39,135 nt of DNA from Rhizobiaceae bacterium (GCA_027483885.1 JAIXTO010000126.1:1-39135); one strand, 5' to 3'. Shown: positions 23,244 through 32,708, counted from the first letter of the stretch. The notes: a model not told the origin generated them from the letters alone. A program made the numbers and translations.

Positions 23244-26056
23244 TGGGAGCTTTTGCCTTTGCAACGCCTGTCATCCTCACCGCGCTCATCGTGCTTCCCG
23301 CCATCTGGTGGCTGCTGCGGCTGACGCCGCCACGCCCGAAAGCGGAAGTGTTTCCGCCGCTTGCCATTCTCGCAACGGTTCTGAAACGACAGGAAACACC
23401 CTCGAAAAGTCCGTGGTGGCTGACGCTCCTGCGCATGCTGATGGCCGCCGCCATCATTCTTGCCATTGCCAATCCTGTGCTCAATCCGCGCAACGGCACG
23501 CTCTCCAGCGCAGGCCCCCTGGTTCTTTTCGTCGACAACAGCTGGTCGACGGCGGAGGACTGGGAACGGCGCGTCGAAACCGCCGACATGCTGATCGGCG
23601 ATGCCGACACCGCGGATATTCCCGTGTCCATCGTCTTTACGGCCGATCCGACGCATGACGCCGTGCCTGGAAGTGCAGCCGCGGCACGCGAAAAACTCGG
23701 CGCGGCGCAACCAAAGCCACAGGTGCCGCAGCGGGCGACAGCCGCAGAAGCGGTGGTGGAAGCCTTCAACGGCTCACGCCCCGGTACCGTCGCATTTCTG
23801 TCGGATGGTGTGTCTGCACCTGATGATGGAGACATGATGGCTGATCTGGCAAGCCTTTCACCCGCTGACATCAGGCTGATCGAGGGCAATGGAGAAGGTG
23901 CCGTGGCCCTGACGGGGGCTACCAATACCGCAAACGCCATGGCCATCACCGCCGCCCGCCTCAGCCGCGACGCCCCCGCCCGCTACACCGTCAATGCGCT
24001 CGATCCGCAGGGGCGCTCGCTTGCCACGGCCAATATCGAGTTTGCGGCAGGTGCCGCAACCGCAAGTGCCGAATTGTCCGCGCCCTTCGAACTGCGCAAT
24101 GACTTTGCCCGCATCGCCATCGAGGGCAAGGCAACTGCCGGGGCGACGCATCTGCTGGACGATGGCTTCAAGCGCCGGCGCGTGGCGCTTCTCTCCGGTG
24201 ACAGCGGCAATGACATGCAGCCGCTGCTGCTGCCGCTCTATTATATCAGCCGGGCGCTTCAGCCCTATGCCGATATCATCGAGCCGCGCAGCGCCGATCT
24301 TTCCGTCTCGCTTCCGGAGATTCTGGCCGGAAACCCGTCCGCCATCATCATGGCCGATATCGGCCGTCTGCCGGCCGATACCTATGAGCCGCTGCAACGG
24401 TGGATCGCGCGCGGTGGCGTTCTGATCCGCTTTGCAGGGCCCCGTCTTGCGGCCGCCCCTGCTGACGATCCGCTGGTGCCTGTCATGCTGCGCCGGGGCG
24501 AACGGGCGCTCGGCGGCGCGCTCTCCTGGGCAGAACCGCAGCCGCTGGCGGATTTTCCCAATTTCGGCCCGTTTGCCGGAATGCCGCGCGCCGACGATGT
24601 GCGGGTCAACCGGCAGGTTCTGGCCGAGCCGACGCCGGATCTGGCGGAGCGCACCTGGGCAAGCCTTGCCGATGGCACGCCGCTTGTGACGACAAGGCAG
24701 GTGGAGGCCGGCCGCATCGTGCTCTTTCACGTGAGCGCCGAAGCAACCTGGTCGAACCTGCCGCTCTCTGGCAATTTCGTCGAAATGCTGCGCCGGCTCG
24801 TGCAGACGGCCCGCGCCGGGGGCGCACAAACGGCAACGCAGACGGGCGCCGCTGCCGTGGCGCTGCCGCCGTACCGCCTTCTCACTGCCGATGGCATCAT
24901 GACCGCCGAAACCGGCGCTGCGAAACCGATCACGCCGACACCGGGCCAGACACCGGTCGCAAGCCTTGACCATCCGCCGGGGCTTTACGGCTCGGAAGAC
25001 GGCTTTACCGCCGTCAACCTTCTGCCAGCAGGCGCACGCCTCGATCAGGTGAATGTATCCGCCGCCGAGGGATTGACGATCACCCGCGACAGCCTGATCG
25101 GGCGCGAAGCAGTGTCTCTGCGCCCTGCCCTCTTCACCCTCGCCTTGCTGCTTCTCCTTCTCGATGGTGTGATCGTACTGATCATTAACGGCGGTTTTTC
25201 CCGCAGGGTCGCGCGCGCTGGGCGCACGACGGCAGCCCTTCTGCTGCTGGCACTCCTGCCCTTTGCCACTATGCCGACCGAAAGCCGGGCGCAGGATTCC
25301 AAACCCGGCGATGAACAGGCGCTGGAGCGGCTGGACACGACGCATCTTGCCTATGTCATCACAGGCGAAAGCGATGTCGACCGGATCTCCGAACAGGGTC
25401 TTGAGGGCCTCAGCCAATTCCTCACCTATCGCACGACGCTGGAACCCGGCGCGCCTGTCGGGCTCGATATCACCAAGGACGAGCTGTCCTTTTACCCGAT
25501 CATCTACTGGCCGATTTCCGCCTCTGCGCCGATGCCGACGGCCGCCGCCATCTCCCGCATCGACGCCTATATGCGCAATGGCGGCACCGTGCTTTTTGAT
25601 ACGCGCGACCAGTTCACCTCGCTCGATAGCGGCGGCACCAGTGCCAATGGCCAGCGCCTTCAGGAAATCCTTGCCAATATCGACATTCCGCCGCTCGAAC
25701 CGACGCCGGAAGACCATGTGCTGACGCGCGCCTTCTATCTTCTGACGAATTTTCCCGGTCGTTATGCCGGAAGCCCGCTCTGGGTGGAGGCGCGTCAGGA
25801 TGCGCGAAATTCCGGCAGCCAGCTGTCCTCCTCCGGCGATGGCGTGACGCCGCTCCTGATCACCGGCAATGATTTTGCCGGCGCCTGGGCGATCGATGGC
25901 AATGGTGCGCCGGTGCTGCCGACCGTGCCGCCTGACGATATGCAGCGCGAATATGCCTACCGCGCCGGCGTGAACATCATGATGTATATGCTGACCGGCA
26001 ACTACAAGGCCGACCAGGTGCATGTGCCGGCACTCCTCGAACGGCTTGGCCAATAG
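23243..26056 (+). CDS. BatA-like membrane protein fused to a DUF4159 domain
   Basis: A 937-residue inner-membrane protein. Two N-terminal helices (about 6-26 and 60-80) match the aerotolerance-regulator/BatA N-terminal domain. Next is a VWA-like domain with D98-N-S-W-S102 (the MIDAS pattern D-x-S-x-S), then a GATase1-like/Rossmann region near 300-420. A hydrophobic helix lies at about 626-650. After it comes a second hydrophobic stretch TTAALLLLALLPFATM followed by TESRAQD, which looks like a Sec signal peptide with an Ala-Gln cleavage site. The last 240 residues are a DUF4159 domain with LTYRTTLEPG, YPIIYWPIS and GGTVLFDTRDQF. The gene thus looks like a fusion of two proteins that are separate in some bacteria. 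Domain names are from family recall. Confidence 0.85.
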   Translation: MGAFAFATPVILTALIVLPAIWWLLRLTPPRPKAEVFPPLAILATVLKRQETPSKSPWWLTLLRMLMAAAIILAIANPVLNPRNGTLSSAGPLVLFVDNSWSTAEDWERRVETADMLIGDADTADIPVSIVFTADPTHDAVPGSAAAAREKLGAAQPKPQVPQRATAAEAVVEAFNGSRPGTVAFLSDGVSAPDDGDMMADLASLSPADIRLIEGNGEGAVALTGATNTANAMAITAARLSRDAPARYTVNALDPQGRSLATANIEFAAGAATASAELSAPFELRNDFARIAIEGKATAGATHLLDDGFKRRRVALLSGDSGNDMQPLLLPLYYISRALQPYADIIEPRSADLSVSLPEILAGNPSAIIMADIGRLPADTYEPLQRWIARGGVLIRFAGPRLAAAPADDPLVPVMLRRGERALGGALSWAEPQPLADFPNFGPFAGMPRADDVRVNRQVLAEPTPDLAERTWASLADGTPLVTTRQVEAGRIVLFHVSAEATWSNLPLSGNFVEMLRRLVQTARAGGAQTATQTGAAAVALPPYRLLTADGIMTAETGAAKPITPTPGQTPVASLDHPPGLYGSEDGFTAVNLLPAGARLDQVNVSAAEGLTITRDSLIGREAVSLRPALFTLALLLLLLDGVIVLIINGGFSRRVARAGRTTAALLLLALLPFATMPTESRAQDSKPGDEQALERLDTTHLAYVITGESDVDRISEQGLEGLSQFLTYRTTLEPGAPVGLDITKDELSFYPIIYWPISASAPMPTAAAISRIDAYMRNGGTVLFDTRDQFTSLDSGGTSANGQRLQEILANIDIPPLEPTPEDHVLTRAFYLLTNFPGRYAGSPLWVEARQDARNSGSQLSSSGDGVTPLLITGNDFAGAWAIDGNGAPVLPTVPPDDMQREYAYRAGVNIMMYMLTGNYKADQVHVPALLERLGQ

Positions 26057-26068
26057 GAGCGCGCGCCC

Positions 26069-28135
26069 ATGAATCTTGAGTTCGCCCCCTTCCTGCCGCT
26101 GCCGGTGCTTGCAGCCCTTGGCGTATTTGCCGCGATCCTCGTCCTTATATCGTTGTGGCGTGGTCTTCGCGGATCCCTGCTGCGTGGCCTTGCGCTTGCA
26201 GCTCTTCTGCTGGCGCTCTCCAACCCGACGCTGACGCAGGAAGACCGCCAACCGCTGTCGACGGTCGTTCCGATCGTTGTCGATCGCTCGCAGAGCCAGG
26301 ATACGGCTGAGCGCCGCACGCAGACCGACGAGGCGCTGGCCCAGTTGCGCGATCGCTTCTCGCGTTTTCCGCAGATCGAGACGCGCATCGTCGAGGTAAA
26401 AGACGACGAAACCTCCGATACGCCATCGACGCGCCTCTTCACCGCTCTGTCCTCCGCCATTTCTGATGTGCCGCCGGCCCGCATCGGGGCAGCCGTTTTC
26501 TTAACCGACGGGCAGATCCATGACCTGCCGGGCCCCAATACCGATCTCGGCTTCAATGCGCCGATCCACGGCCTGATCACTGGCCGCGCCGATGAATTCG
26601 ACCGGCGTGTCGAGGTGGTCAGGGCACCGCGTTTCGGCATCGTCGGCGAAGAGCAGGACATGACGCTGCGGGTCTTCGATGACGGGCGCACGCAAGGCGG
26701 TGTCGCCCCGGTGACGGTGCGCATGAATGGCGAGGTCATCGCGACGCTTCAGGCCACCCCCGGCACGCCCATTCCCTTCCGCTTCACCGTGCCGCGCGGT
26801 GGCAACAATGTGATGGAATTTTCCGTCGCGGAACTTCCCGGCGAAGTCACCACCGCCAACAACCGCGCCGTCCACGTGATCGACGGCATTCGCCAGAACC
26901 TGCGCGTGCTGCTCGTTTCCGGCGAGCCGCATGCGGGCGAGCGGGCCTGGCGCAACCTTTTGAAATCCGATGCCTCGGTCGATCTCGTCCACTTCACGAT
27001 TTTGCGCCCGCCGGAAAAACAGGATGGCACGCCGATCAACGAGCTGTCGCTGATTGCCTTTCCGACGCGCGAGCTGTTTGTCGAAAAGATCAACGATTTT
27101 GACCTGATCATTTTTGATCGCTACCAGCACCGCAACGTGCTGCCGATCCTCTATTACGATTACATCGCGCAATATGTGGAAAAGGGCGGCGCGCTGCTGA
27201 TTGCCGCCGGCCCCGAACATGCGGGACCGGATTCCATCGCCTCGACGCCGCTTTCTACCGTCCTTCCGGCAGCGCCAACAGGCGAGATCCACAACGCGCC
27301 GTTTTTCCCGCGCCTGTCGGAGCTTGGCAAAAAACATCCCGTGACCCGTGGCCTTGATGGCGCCAGTACCGAGCCGCCGGCCTGGGGCCGCTGGTTCCGC
27401 TCCATCGACGTGACGCAGCCGCAAGGCGAGACGGTTATGCAGGGCGATGGAAACCGCCCGCTTCTCGTGCTGAACCGCGAGGGCGAAGGCCGGGTTGCCA
27501 TGCTGCTTTCCGATCAGGGCTGGCTCTGGGCGCGTGGGTTTGAAGGCGGCGGGCCGCATGTGGCGCTCTATCGGCGCATCGCACATTGGCTGATGAAGGA
27601 ACCGGAACTGGAGGAAGAAGCCCTGACATCGCGTGCCATCGGCCGCACGCTGGAGGCGACGCGCCAGACCATTGGCGACGATCCGGGACCGGCCACAATC
27701 AAATATCCGTCCGGCCGCACCGAAACCGTGCCCTTTACCGCCGCAGGCCCCGGCCTTTACCGCATCGAGCAGCGGATGAACGAGACCGGCCTGTTCGAGG
27801 TGAGCAATGGTGCGTTCTCAACGCTTGTGCATATCGGCAGCGTCGATGCGCCGGAGTTCAAGGCGATGGTGTCCACCACCGAAACGCTTGCGCCCTATGC
27901 CCAGGCCACACGCGGGCTGGTGGCGCGGGTCGAGAACGGATCGGGCGTCACTCTTCCCGGCATCCTGCCAGTGCGCGGCGCCGTGCGCATCAACGATCCG
28001 GACCGGATGGTGATCCGGCTCACCGATGAAACCGTGCTGCGCGGCATCGATACGACGCCGCTGTTTGCCGGCTTTGCCGGCCTTGCCGCCCTGCTTCTGG
28101 CCGTGTCTGCCATGTGGTGGCGCGAGGGACGCTAA
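26069..28135 (+). CDS. Membrane protein with VWA-like and glutamine-amidotransferase-like domains
   Basis: A 688-residue inner-membrane protein. Two helices lie at the N-terminus (about 10-30 and 36-52). A VWA-like domain follows with D72-R-S-Q-S76 matching D-x-S-x-S. Near residues 270-400 is a GATase1-like fold: VLLVSGEPHAGERAWRNLL, DLIIFDRY, and GGALLIAAGPEHAGPDS, without the catalytic Cys of true amidotransferases that I can identify. A single helix near the C-terminus (LFAGFAGLAALLLAVSAMWW) anchors the end. It starts at 26069, 12 bases after the previous stop, with AGGAG upstream, and is the last gene of the MoxR operon. Relatives are often annotated only as hypothetical or VWA-containing. 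A role with the MoxR ATPase in envelope function is an inference from the operon. Confidence 0.8.
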   Translation: MNLEFAPFLPLPVLAALGVFAAILVLISLWRGLRGSLLRGLALAALLLALSNPTLTQEDRQPLSTVVPIVVDRSQSQDTAERRTQTDEALAQLRDRFSRFPQIETRIVEVKDDETSDTPSTRLFTALSSAISDVPPARIGAAVFLTDGQIHDLPGPNTDLGFNAPIHGLITGRADEFDRRVEVVRAPRFGIVGEEQDMTLRVFDDGRTQGGVAPVTVRMNGEVIATLQATPGTPIPFRFTVPRGGNNVMEFSVAELPGEVTTANNRAVHVIDGIRQNLRVLLVSGEPHAGERAWRNLLKSDASVDLVHFTILRPPEKQDGTPINELSLIAFPTRELFVEKINDFDLIIFDRYQHRNVLPILYYDYIAQYVEKGGALLIAAGPEHAGPDSIASTPLSTVLPAAPTGEIHNAPFFPRLSELGKKHPVTRGLDGASTEPPAWGRWFRSIDVTQPQGETVMQGDGNRPLLVLNREGEGRVAMLLSDQGWLWARGFEGGGPHVALYRRIAHWLMKEPELEEEALTSRAIGRTLEATRQTIGDDPGPATIKYPSGRTETVPFTAAGPGLYRIEQRMNETGLFEVSNGAFSTLVHIGSVDAPEFKAMVSTTETLAPYAQATRGLVARVENGSGVTLPGILPVRGAVRINDPDRMVIRLTDETVLRGIDTTPLFAGFAGLAALLLAVSAMWWREGR

Positions 28136-28208
28136 GGGACGACGACAGGGTGTCTGTTTTCGGTTACAGCCGCCCTCGGCATCCCGGCGGAGGCAAAAAG
28201 GACCTTAC

Positions 28209-28628
28209 ATGCTGACTGTTCTCGAGGTGACGGACAGCCTTTCGTCGGATGACGAAAAGGCAGTGCGCGATCCGCTCGTCGCCTACAATATCGCACGCTT
28301 CGGCAAAAGCGACCGACGCGATCTTGCTATTCTGCTGCGCAATACGTCAGGTGCCATCGAAGGTGGGCTCACCGGTTATACGGCCCGCGGCTGGCTTTAC
28401 GTGCAGATGCTGTTCATTCCCGAAGAGCTTCGTGGACAAGGACTTTCGCAGCGCCTGCTTGCGATGGCGGAAACCGAGGCACAGACACGCGGCTGCATCG
28501 GCGCCTATCTCGATACCATGAACCCGGATGCCCGCACGGTGTATGAAAAAGCCGGATATCACCCGCTCGGCATGTTGGAGCATCTTGACGGTGGCCATAT
28601 GATCACCTGGCTATGCAAGCGCTTTTGA
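28209..28628 (+). CDS. GNAT family N-acetyltransferase
   Basis: A 139-residue acetyltransferase using acetyl-CoA; substrate unknown. The GNAT core is seen in WLYVQMLFIPEELRGQGLSQRLLAMAETEAQTRGC (the R-G-x-G-L/I-S pyrophosphate loop at about 76-81) and the acetyl-CoA end AYLDTMNPDARTVYEKAGYHPLG. I chose the ATG at 28209 because AAAGGA precedes it at good spacing; the frame is open upstream across the end of the previous gene. It is followed by a methyltransferase gene 18 bases later on the same strand. Confidence 0.88.
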   Translation: MLTVLEVTDSLSSDDEKAVRDPLVAYNIARFGKSDRRDLAILLRNTSGAIEGGLTGYTARGWLYVQMLFIPEELRGQGLSQRLLAMAETEAQTRGCIGAYLDTMNPDARTVYEKAGYHPLGMLEHLDGGHMITWLCKRF

Positions 28629-28646
28629 AGCTTTCGGAGACTGTCG

Positions 28647-29372
28647 ATGCCGCAGACTGACAATGGCTGGTCTCAATCCGCCGCCGCCTGGACGACGTCG
28701 CAGGGCGGTGACGGTGATTTCAGCCGGCAATTCGTGCTCGATCCCGCCATCGACGCGCTGCTTGCGGGCCGACGTTTTCAGCGCGCGCTGGATGTCGGCT
28801 GCGGCGAAGGCCGCTTCTGCCGGCGGCTCAAGGAAAAGCAGGGCATTCCAGACGTGACCGGCATCGATCCGACGCTGCCGCTGCTGAAAACCGCGCGGAT
28901 GCGAGACCCCGATGGCGATTATCGGCAGGCGATGGCCGAGGCCCTGCCCTTCGAGGATGACAGTTTCGATCTGGTCGTCAGTTATCTCACCCTGATCGAT
29001 ATTGCCGAGATCGAAAGGGCAATCGCGGAAATCGCCCGCGTCACAATGCCGGGGGGCCGCGTGCTGATTGCCAATCTCAACCCGTTCATCACCGCCTGCG
29101 GCGGGGCCGCCTGGATGCGCGATGGCAATGGCCGCAAGCTGCATGTGAAGGTGGATCGCTATCTCGAGGACCATGCCGACTGGCAGGAATGGCGCGGCAT
29201 CCGCATCCTCAACTACCACCGGCCGATGAGCCGCTACATGGCGCTGCTGCTTGCAGCCCGGCTGCAACTGGTATCCTTTGCCGAACCGCCGGCCATTGGC
29301 GGCCCACCGGAGGCACGCGATTCCTATAACCGCGTGCCCTACGCCCATCTGATGGAATGGAAAAAGCCCTGA
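28647..29372 (+). CDS. Class I SAM-dependent methyltransferase
   Basis: A 241-residue Rossmann-fold methyltransferase. Motif I LDVGCGEGRFCRRL starts near residue 45, followed by the acidic strand end TGIDPTLPLL, motif DGDYRQAMAEALPFEDDSFDLVVS, and the post-motif helix. The substrate cannot be told from the sequence. CGGAG lies before the ATG at 28647. It follows the GNAT gene by 18 bases and is convergent with the next gene, with only three bases between the stops. Confidence 0.9.
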   Translation: MPQTDNGWSQSAAAWTTSQGGDGDFSRQFVLDPAIDALLAGRRFQRALDVGCGEGRFCRRLKEKQGIPDVTGIDPTLPLLKTARMRDPDGDYRQAMAEALPFEDDSFDLVVSYLTLIDIAEIERAIAEIARVTMPGGRVLIANLNPFITACGGAAWMRDGNGRKLHVKVDRYLEDHADWQEWRGIRILNYHRPMSRYMALLLAARLQLVSFAEPPAIGGPPEARDSYNRVPYAHLMEWKKP

Positions 29373-29375
29373 CGC

Positions 29376-29909
29376 CTATTCGGCTGCGGCCGCAAGCGCC
29401 ATCGGTTGCCAGTCCTGCCAGGCGATGACGCCCTTCAGGCGCTTATGCACGTCATCACCCATCGGCACGACCAGAACCCGGCCGGGATCGACGGGGCCGG
29501 GAAACGTCAGCGCGCCGTAGGACACTTTTTCGAACCCCAGCGGCATATAATAAGGGGGATCACCGACGAGGATCACCGCCTGCGAACCCTTGCGCCGGGC
29601 CGCCTCGATGGCGATGCGCACCAGTTCGCGGCCAATGCCGCGGTTCTTGTGCGAGGGGCGCACAGCCAGCGGCCCGAGCAGATGGGCATCCACGTCTCCG
29701 GCCTTCACCGCCGTCATGCGCACGGAACCGATGGTCTCGCCATCATCGGCGCAGATGAAGGACAGCGACCGGTCATGCGGCCCCTGCTCGCGGATGCGGG
29801 CGGCAGCCTTGGTAAACCGGCCGGGGCCAAAGGCCTCGGCATTGATCAGGTCGATGATGGCATCGTGGGAGGCGTCTTCAGTGAGGTAGACGAGGTCATG
29901 CTTGTTCAT
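29376..29909 (-). CDS. GNAT family N-acetyltransferase (YhbS-like)
   Basis: A 177-residue GNAT protein. The acetyl-CoA binding segment is LGPLAVRPSHKNRGIGRELVRIAIEAARRKG (R-x-x-G-I-G loop at about 92-96), followed by the Val-Gly-Asp-Pro-Pro-Tyr-Tyr region VILVGDPPYYMPLGFEKVSYG typical of the YhbS group. The C-terminus is Ala-rich. The substrate is unknown. The stop is three bases from the stop of the convergent methyltransferase gene. The 278 bases upstream of its start also serve the divergent hydroquinone reductase gene. Confidence 0.9.
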   Translation of the reverse strand: MNKHDLVYLTEDASHDAIIDLINAEAFGPGRFTKAAARIREQGPHDRSLSFICADDGETIGSVRMTAVKAGDVDAHLLGPLAVRPSHKNRGIGRELVRIAIEAARRKGSQAVILVGDPPYYMPLGFEKVSYGALTFPGPVDPGRVLVVPMGDDVHKRLKGVIAWQDWQPMALAAAAE

Positions 29910-30187
29910 GATCAGCTAAAACCAGATAACGGACAGGACGAAGGAAGAGCGGCAGCACCCTCAGGCGCAGTGCAGGCTTTTCAGCGTCGTCGAAGTGTCC
30001 GGACCTGGATCATGAGATGATTTTTCCTCGTTCGGCAAAGGGCATTATCAGCATTTTTTTGGATCGTCCATGGAAAATCTGCCGGCGAAACACACTGTCA
30101 CCCTCTGCGGCCTCGCATTTGCGGGCATTGGCTGCCAGAATGCAACAAAACCGGGAAGCCCGGTCAAAAGATCTGGAAGGAAACATC
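29910..30187. other. Divergent intergenic region
   Basis: This 278-base gap separates the GNAT gene from the hydroquinone reductase gene. It has a short open frame from 30070 that runs into the reductase in another frame, but nothing supports its expression. No confident promoter, hairpin or RNA was found. Confidence 0.4.
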
Positions 30188-31183
30188 ATGGGCATGCTCG
30201 TGGACGGCGTCTGGAAAGACGTCTGGTACGATACCAAATCCACAGGAGGCCAGTTCAAGCGCTCCGAATCGCAATTCCGCAATTTCGTGACCGCTGATGG
30301 CACGGCAGGACCGACCGGCAAGGCCGGTTTCAAGGCAGAAGCCGGGCGTTATCACCTCTATGTGTCGCTCGCCTGTCCCTGGGCGCACCGCACGCTGATC
30401 TTTCGCCGGCTGAAAGAGCTGGAGGATCTGATTTCCGTCTCGGTGGTCCACCCGCTGATGCTGTCCAAGGGCTGGGAATTCAACCCTGATGACGATGCGG
30501 CGGCAACGCCAGACCACCTCTTTGGCTCGGACGCGCTGTATCAGGTCTATCTGAAGGCCGATCCGCATTACAGCGGCCGCGTCACGGTGCCGGTACTGTT
30601 CGACAAGCACCAGCAGACGGTGGTCTCCAACGAATCCGCCGATATCATCCGCATGATGAACTCAGCCTTTGACGGCCTCACCGGCTCCACGGACGACTTT
30701 TATCCGCAGGCCCTTCGCGAAGAGATTGATGCGCTGAATGCCGTCGTCTATGACACCGTCAACAACGGCGTCTACAAGGCCGGTTTTGCCACCACACAGG
30801 AGGCTTATGAGGGCGCGGTAACGGCGCTGTTTGCAACGCTGGACGAGCTGGAAACACGTCTTTCGACGCAGCGGTATCTCGTCGGCAATCGGCTGACGGA
30901 GGCCGATATCAGGCTCTTCACCACGCTCGTGCGCTTCGATGCCGTCTATGTCGGCCACTTCAAGTGCAACATCCGCCGCATTGCCGATTACCCGAACCTT
31001 TCCGGCTATCTGCGCGACCTCTACCAGCACAAGGGCGTGCGCGAGACGGTGAATTTCTCGCACATCAAAAACCACTATTACCGCAGCCACGCGACGATCA
31101 ACCCGACCGGCATCGTGCCCGTTGGCCCGGAGCACGATCTGGATGCACAGCACGGGCGCGAAACGCTCGGCGTTGCCGGCTGA
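30188..31183 (+). CDS. Glutathionyl-hydroquinone reductase (Xi-class GST)
   Basis: Reduces glutathionyl-hydroquinones, using glutathione, in the cytosol. The 331-residue protein has the Xi-class active-site motif C63-P-W-A-H (Cys63 is the nucleophile), then WEFNPDDDAAATPDHLFGSDALYQVYLKADPHYSGRVTVPVLFDK and a C-terminal helical domain ending in TINPTGIVPVGP, all typical of the YqjG/EcM4 family. The ATG at 30188 has AAGGA six bases upstream; the frame is open another 57 codons upstream without a ribosome site. Confidence 0.94.
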   Translation: MGMLVDGVWKDVWYDTKSTGGQFKRSESQFRNFVTADGTAGPTGKAGFKAEAGRYHLYVSLACPWAHRTLIFRRLKELEDLISVSVVHPLMLSKGWEFNPDDDAAATPDHLFGSDALYQVYLKADPHYSGRVTVPVLFDKHQQTVVSNESADIIRMMNSAFDGLTGSTDDFYPQALREEIDALNAVVYDTVNNGVYKAGFATTQEAYEGAVTALFATLDELETRLSTQRYLVGNRLTEADIRLFTTLVRFDAVYVGHFKCNIRRIADYPNLSGYLRDLYQHKGVRETVNFSHIKNHYYRSHATINPTGIVPVGPEHDLDAQHGRETLGVAG

Positions 31184-31206
31184 TCACCCGAACGGGAGGC
31201 GGCATC

Positions 31207-31695
31207 CTACCAGATGTCCGCCTTCTGCGCCTCCCCGCTCAGTTCGCGAAGCCGCGCAAGCGTCGCCGTCGTCACCTTGTCCGGGAGCGCATCGAGTGCG
31301 AAAAAACCGCATTCGACGATTTCCCGGTCCGCCGGGCGCGGCGCCGTCTGGCGCACATTGACCCGGTAGAACACCACATGGTCGCGCCGGCTTGCGGCGC
31401 GGTTCTGGTAGACGTGGAAAAGCTCCGGCGCCCCCAGAATTTCCAGGTTGCCTTCCTCGCGCAATTCCTTGGCAAGCGCTGCCGGCACCGTTTCGCCCCG
31501 CTCCACGCCGCCACCCGGCATATACCAGCCGGGCACGTAGGAATGGCGCACCAGAAAAACGCGGCCTTCTTCATCGAAGCAGGCGGCTCTTACGCCAAGC
31601 GTCATGCCGCGCGTCACGGCAAACACCTTGTGCATCATGAATACCATCATCCTGGTGCCGAAATTTGAAATTTCCGGAACGCCTTTACCGCTCAT
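31207..31695 (-). CDS. NUDIX hydrolase
   Basis: A 162-residue NUDIX protein. The box reads GGGVERGETVPAALAKELREEGNLEI, where the first Arg is Lys and the last Gly is Asn, but the catalytic E-x-x-E-E glutamates remain. Before it lies LGVRAACFDEEGRVFLVRHSYVPGWYMPGGG, as in relatives of the MutT/RppH type. The substrate cannot be predicted. I chose the ATG at 31695 with GGAAGG five bases upstream; a GTG six bases earlier abuts the same site. It is divergent from the metallophosphoesterase with only 47 bases between starts. Confidence 0.88.
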   Translation of the reverse strand: MSGKGVPEISNFGTRMMVFMMHKVFAVTRGMTLGVRAACFDEEGRVFLVRHSYVPGWYMPGGGVERGETVPAALAKELREEGNLEILGAPELFHVYQNRAASRRDHVVFYRVNVRQTAPRPADREIVECGFFALDALPDKVTTATLARLRELSGEAQKADIW

Positions 31696-31742
31696 TGCCA
31701 CCTTCCTGCCGACATGCCTTGCCCGCAGGGGTCCTTGGCTCT

Positions 31743-32708
31743 ATGTCTCGACCCATGTTCAAGTTTGCGCATATCTCCGACATTCATCTGGGACCGCTTC
31801 CGCGTCTGACGCTGCGTGAACTGGCATCGAAACGCATCACCGGCTTTGTGAACTGGCACCGCAATCGTCGCAAGCACCTTCTGGTCAACACACTGGATCT
31901 GCTGCTGTCCGACATGCGCCTGAAGCAGCCCGATCACCTGATGATCACCGGCGATCTGGTCAATCTTGCGACATCGATCGAAATCCGGCTGGCCGGCGAA
32001 TGGCTGCGCAGCATCGGCGAGCCGCTGGAGACGACCGTGGTACCCGGCAATCACGATGCTTATGTGCCCGGTGCCCATGATCGTTCGGTACGTGAATGGT
32101 ATCCGTTCATTGCCGGCGATGGCGCGCCGGAAGACTGGCCGGACGAGGAGCATGTGTTTCCGACCTATCGCCAGCGCGGCCCCATCGCCATCATCGGCTG
32201 CTCCACCTCAAATGCCACGCTGCCGTTTTCGGCCGGCGGCTTTTTCAGCGCCCGTCAGGCTCGCGAGACGGCAAACCTTTTGAACCGCGCCAAGGACGAA
32301 GGCCTGTTTCGCGTCGTGATGATCCATCACCCGCCGGTGCGGGGGGCCGCCCCTTCGCACAAGCGCATGATCGGCATCCGCCGGTTTGCCGCAGCGCTTT
32401 CCGTCGGCGGGGCAGAACTGGTGATGCATGGCCACACCCATCTCAACACGGTCTACCAGCTGAAAACCCATCATGGTTCTGTACCTGTGGTTGGCATCGC
32501 GTCGGCATCGCAGGGGCCGGGAGGCCACAAACCGCCCGCCGCCTATAACCTGTTTTCGCTCACCGGCGAGCCCGGCGCGTGGAATCTTTCCTGCGATCGC
32601 TACGGCCTTACCCAGGCCGCCGATGCCATTGCGCTGGAAAAGCGCCATATTTTCTACGGAAATCCGCCGGACCTTTCGCAGTCTCCCGCAATTGAGGCAC
32701 AATTCTGA
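31743..32708 (+). CDS. Calcineurin-like metallophosphoesterase
   Basis: A 321-residue dimetal phosphoesterase. All five metal-binding blocks are present in order: ISDIHLG (residues 11-17), MITGDLVN, VPGNHDAY, MIHHPPV and MHGHTHLNTV. Members of this group act on cyclic nucleotides, phosphodiesters or cell-envelope lipids, so the substrate is open. Two starts are possible, 31743 (MSRPMFKFAH) and 31755 (MFKFAH); the first has AGGGG upstream but at a long spacing. The gene lies about 80 bases before the sigma factor gene. Confidence 0.92.
   Translation: MSRPMFKFAHISDIHLGPLPRLTLRELASKRITGFVNWHRNRRKHLLVNTLDLLLSDMRLKQPDHLMITGDLVNLATSIEIRLAGEWLRSIGEPLETTVVPGNHDAYVPGAHDRSVREWYPFIAGDGAPEDWPDEEHVFPTYRQRGPIAIIGCSTSNATLPFSAGGFFSARQARETANLLNRAKDEGLFRVVMIHHPPVRGAAPSHKRMIGIRRFAAALSVGGAELVMHGHTHLNTVYQLKTHHGSVPVVGIASASQGPGGHKPPAAYNLFSLTGEPGAWNLSCDRYGLTQAADAIALEKRHIFYGNPPDLSQSPAIEAQF

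Noticed and set aside
23858..26251. A 797-codon open frame antisense to the BatA/DUF4159 gene
   Set aside because: It lies opposite a gene with clear domains, is rich in Arg, Gly and His as expected of antisense frames in GC-rich DNA, and has no recognisable motif.
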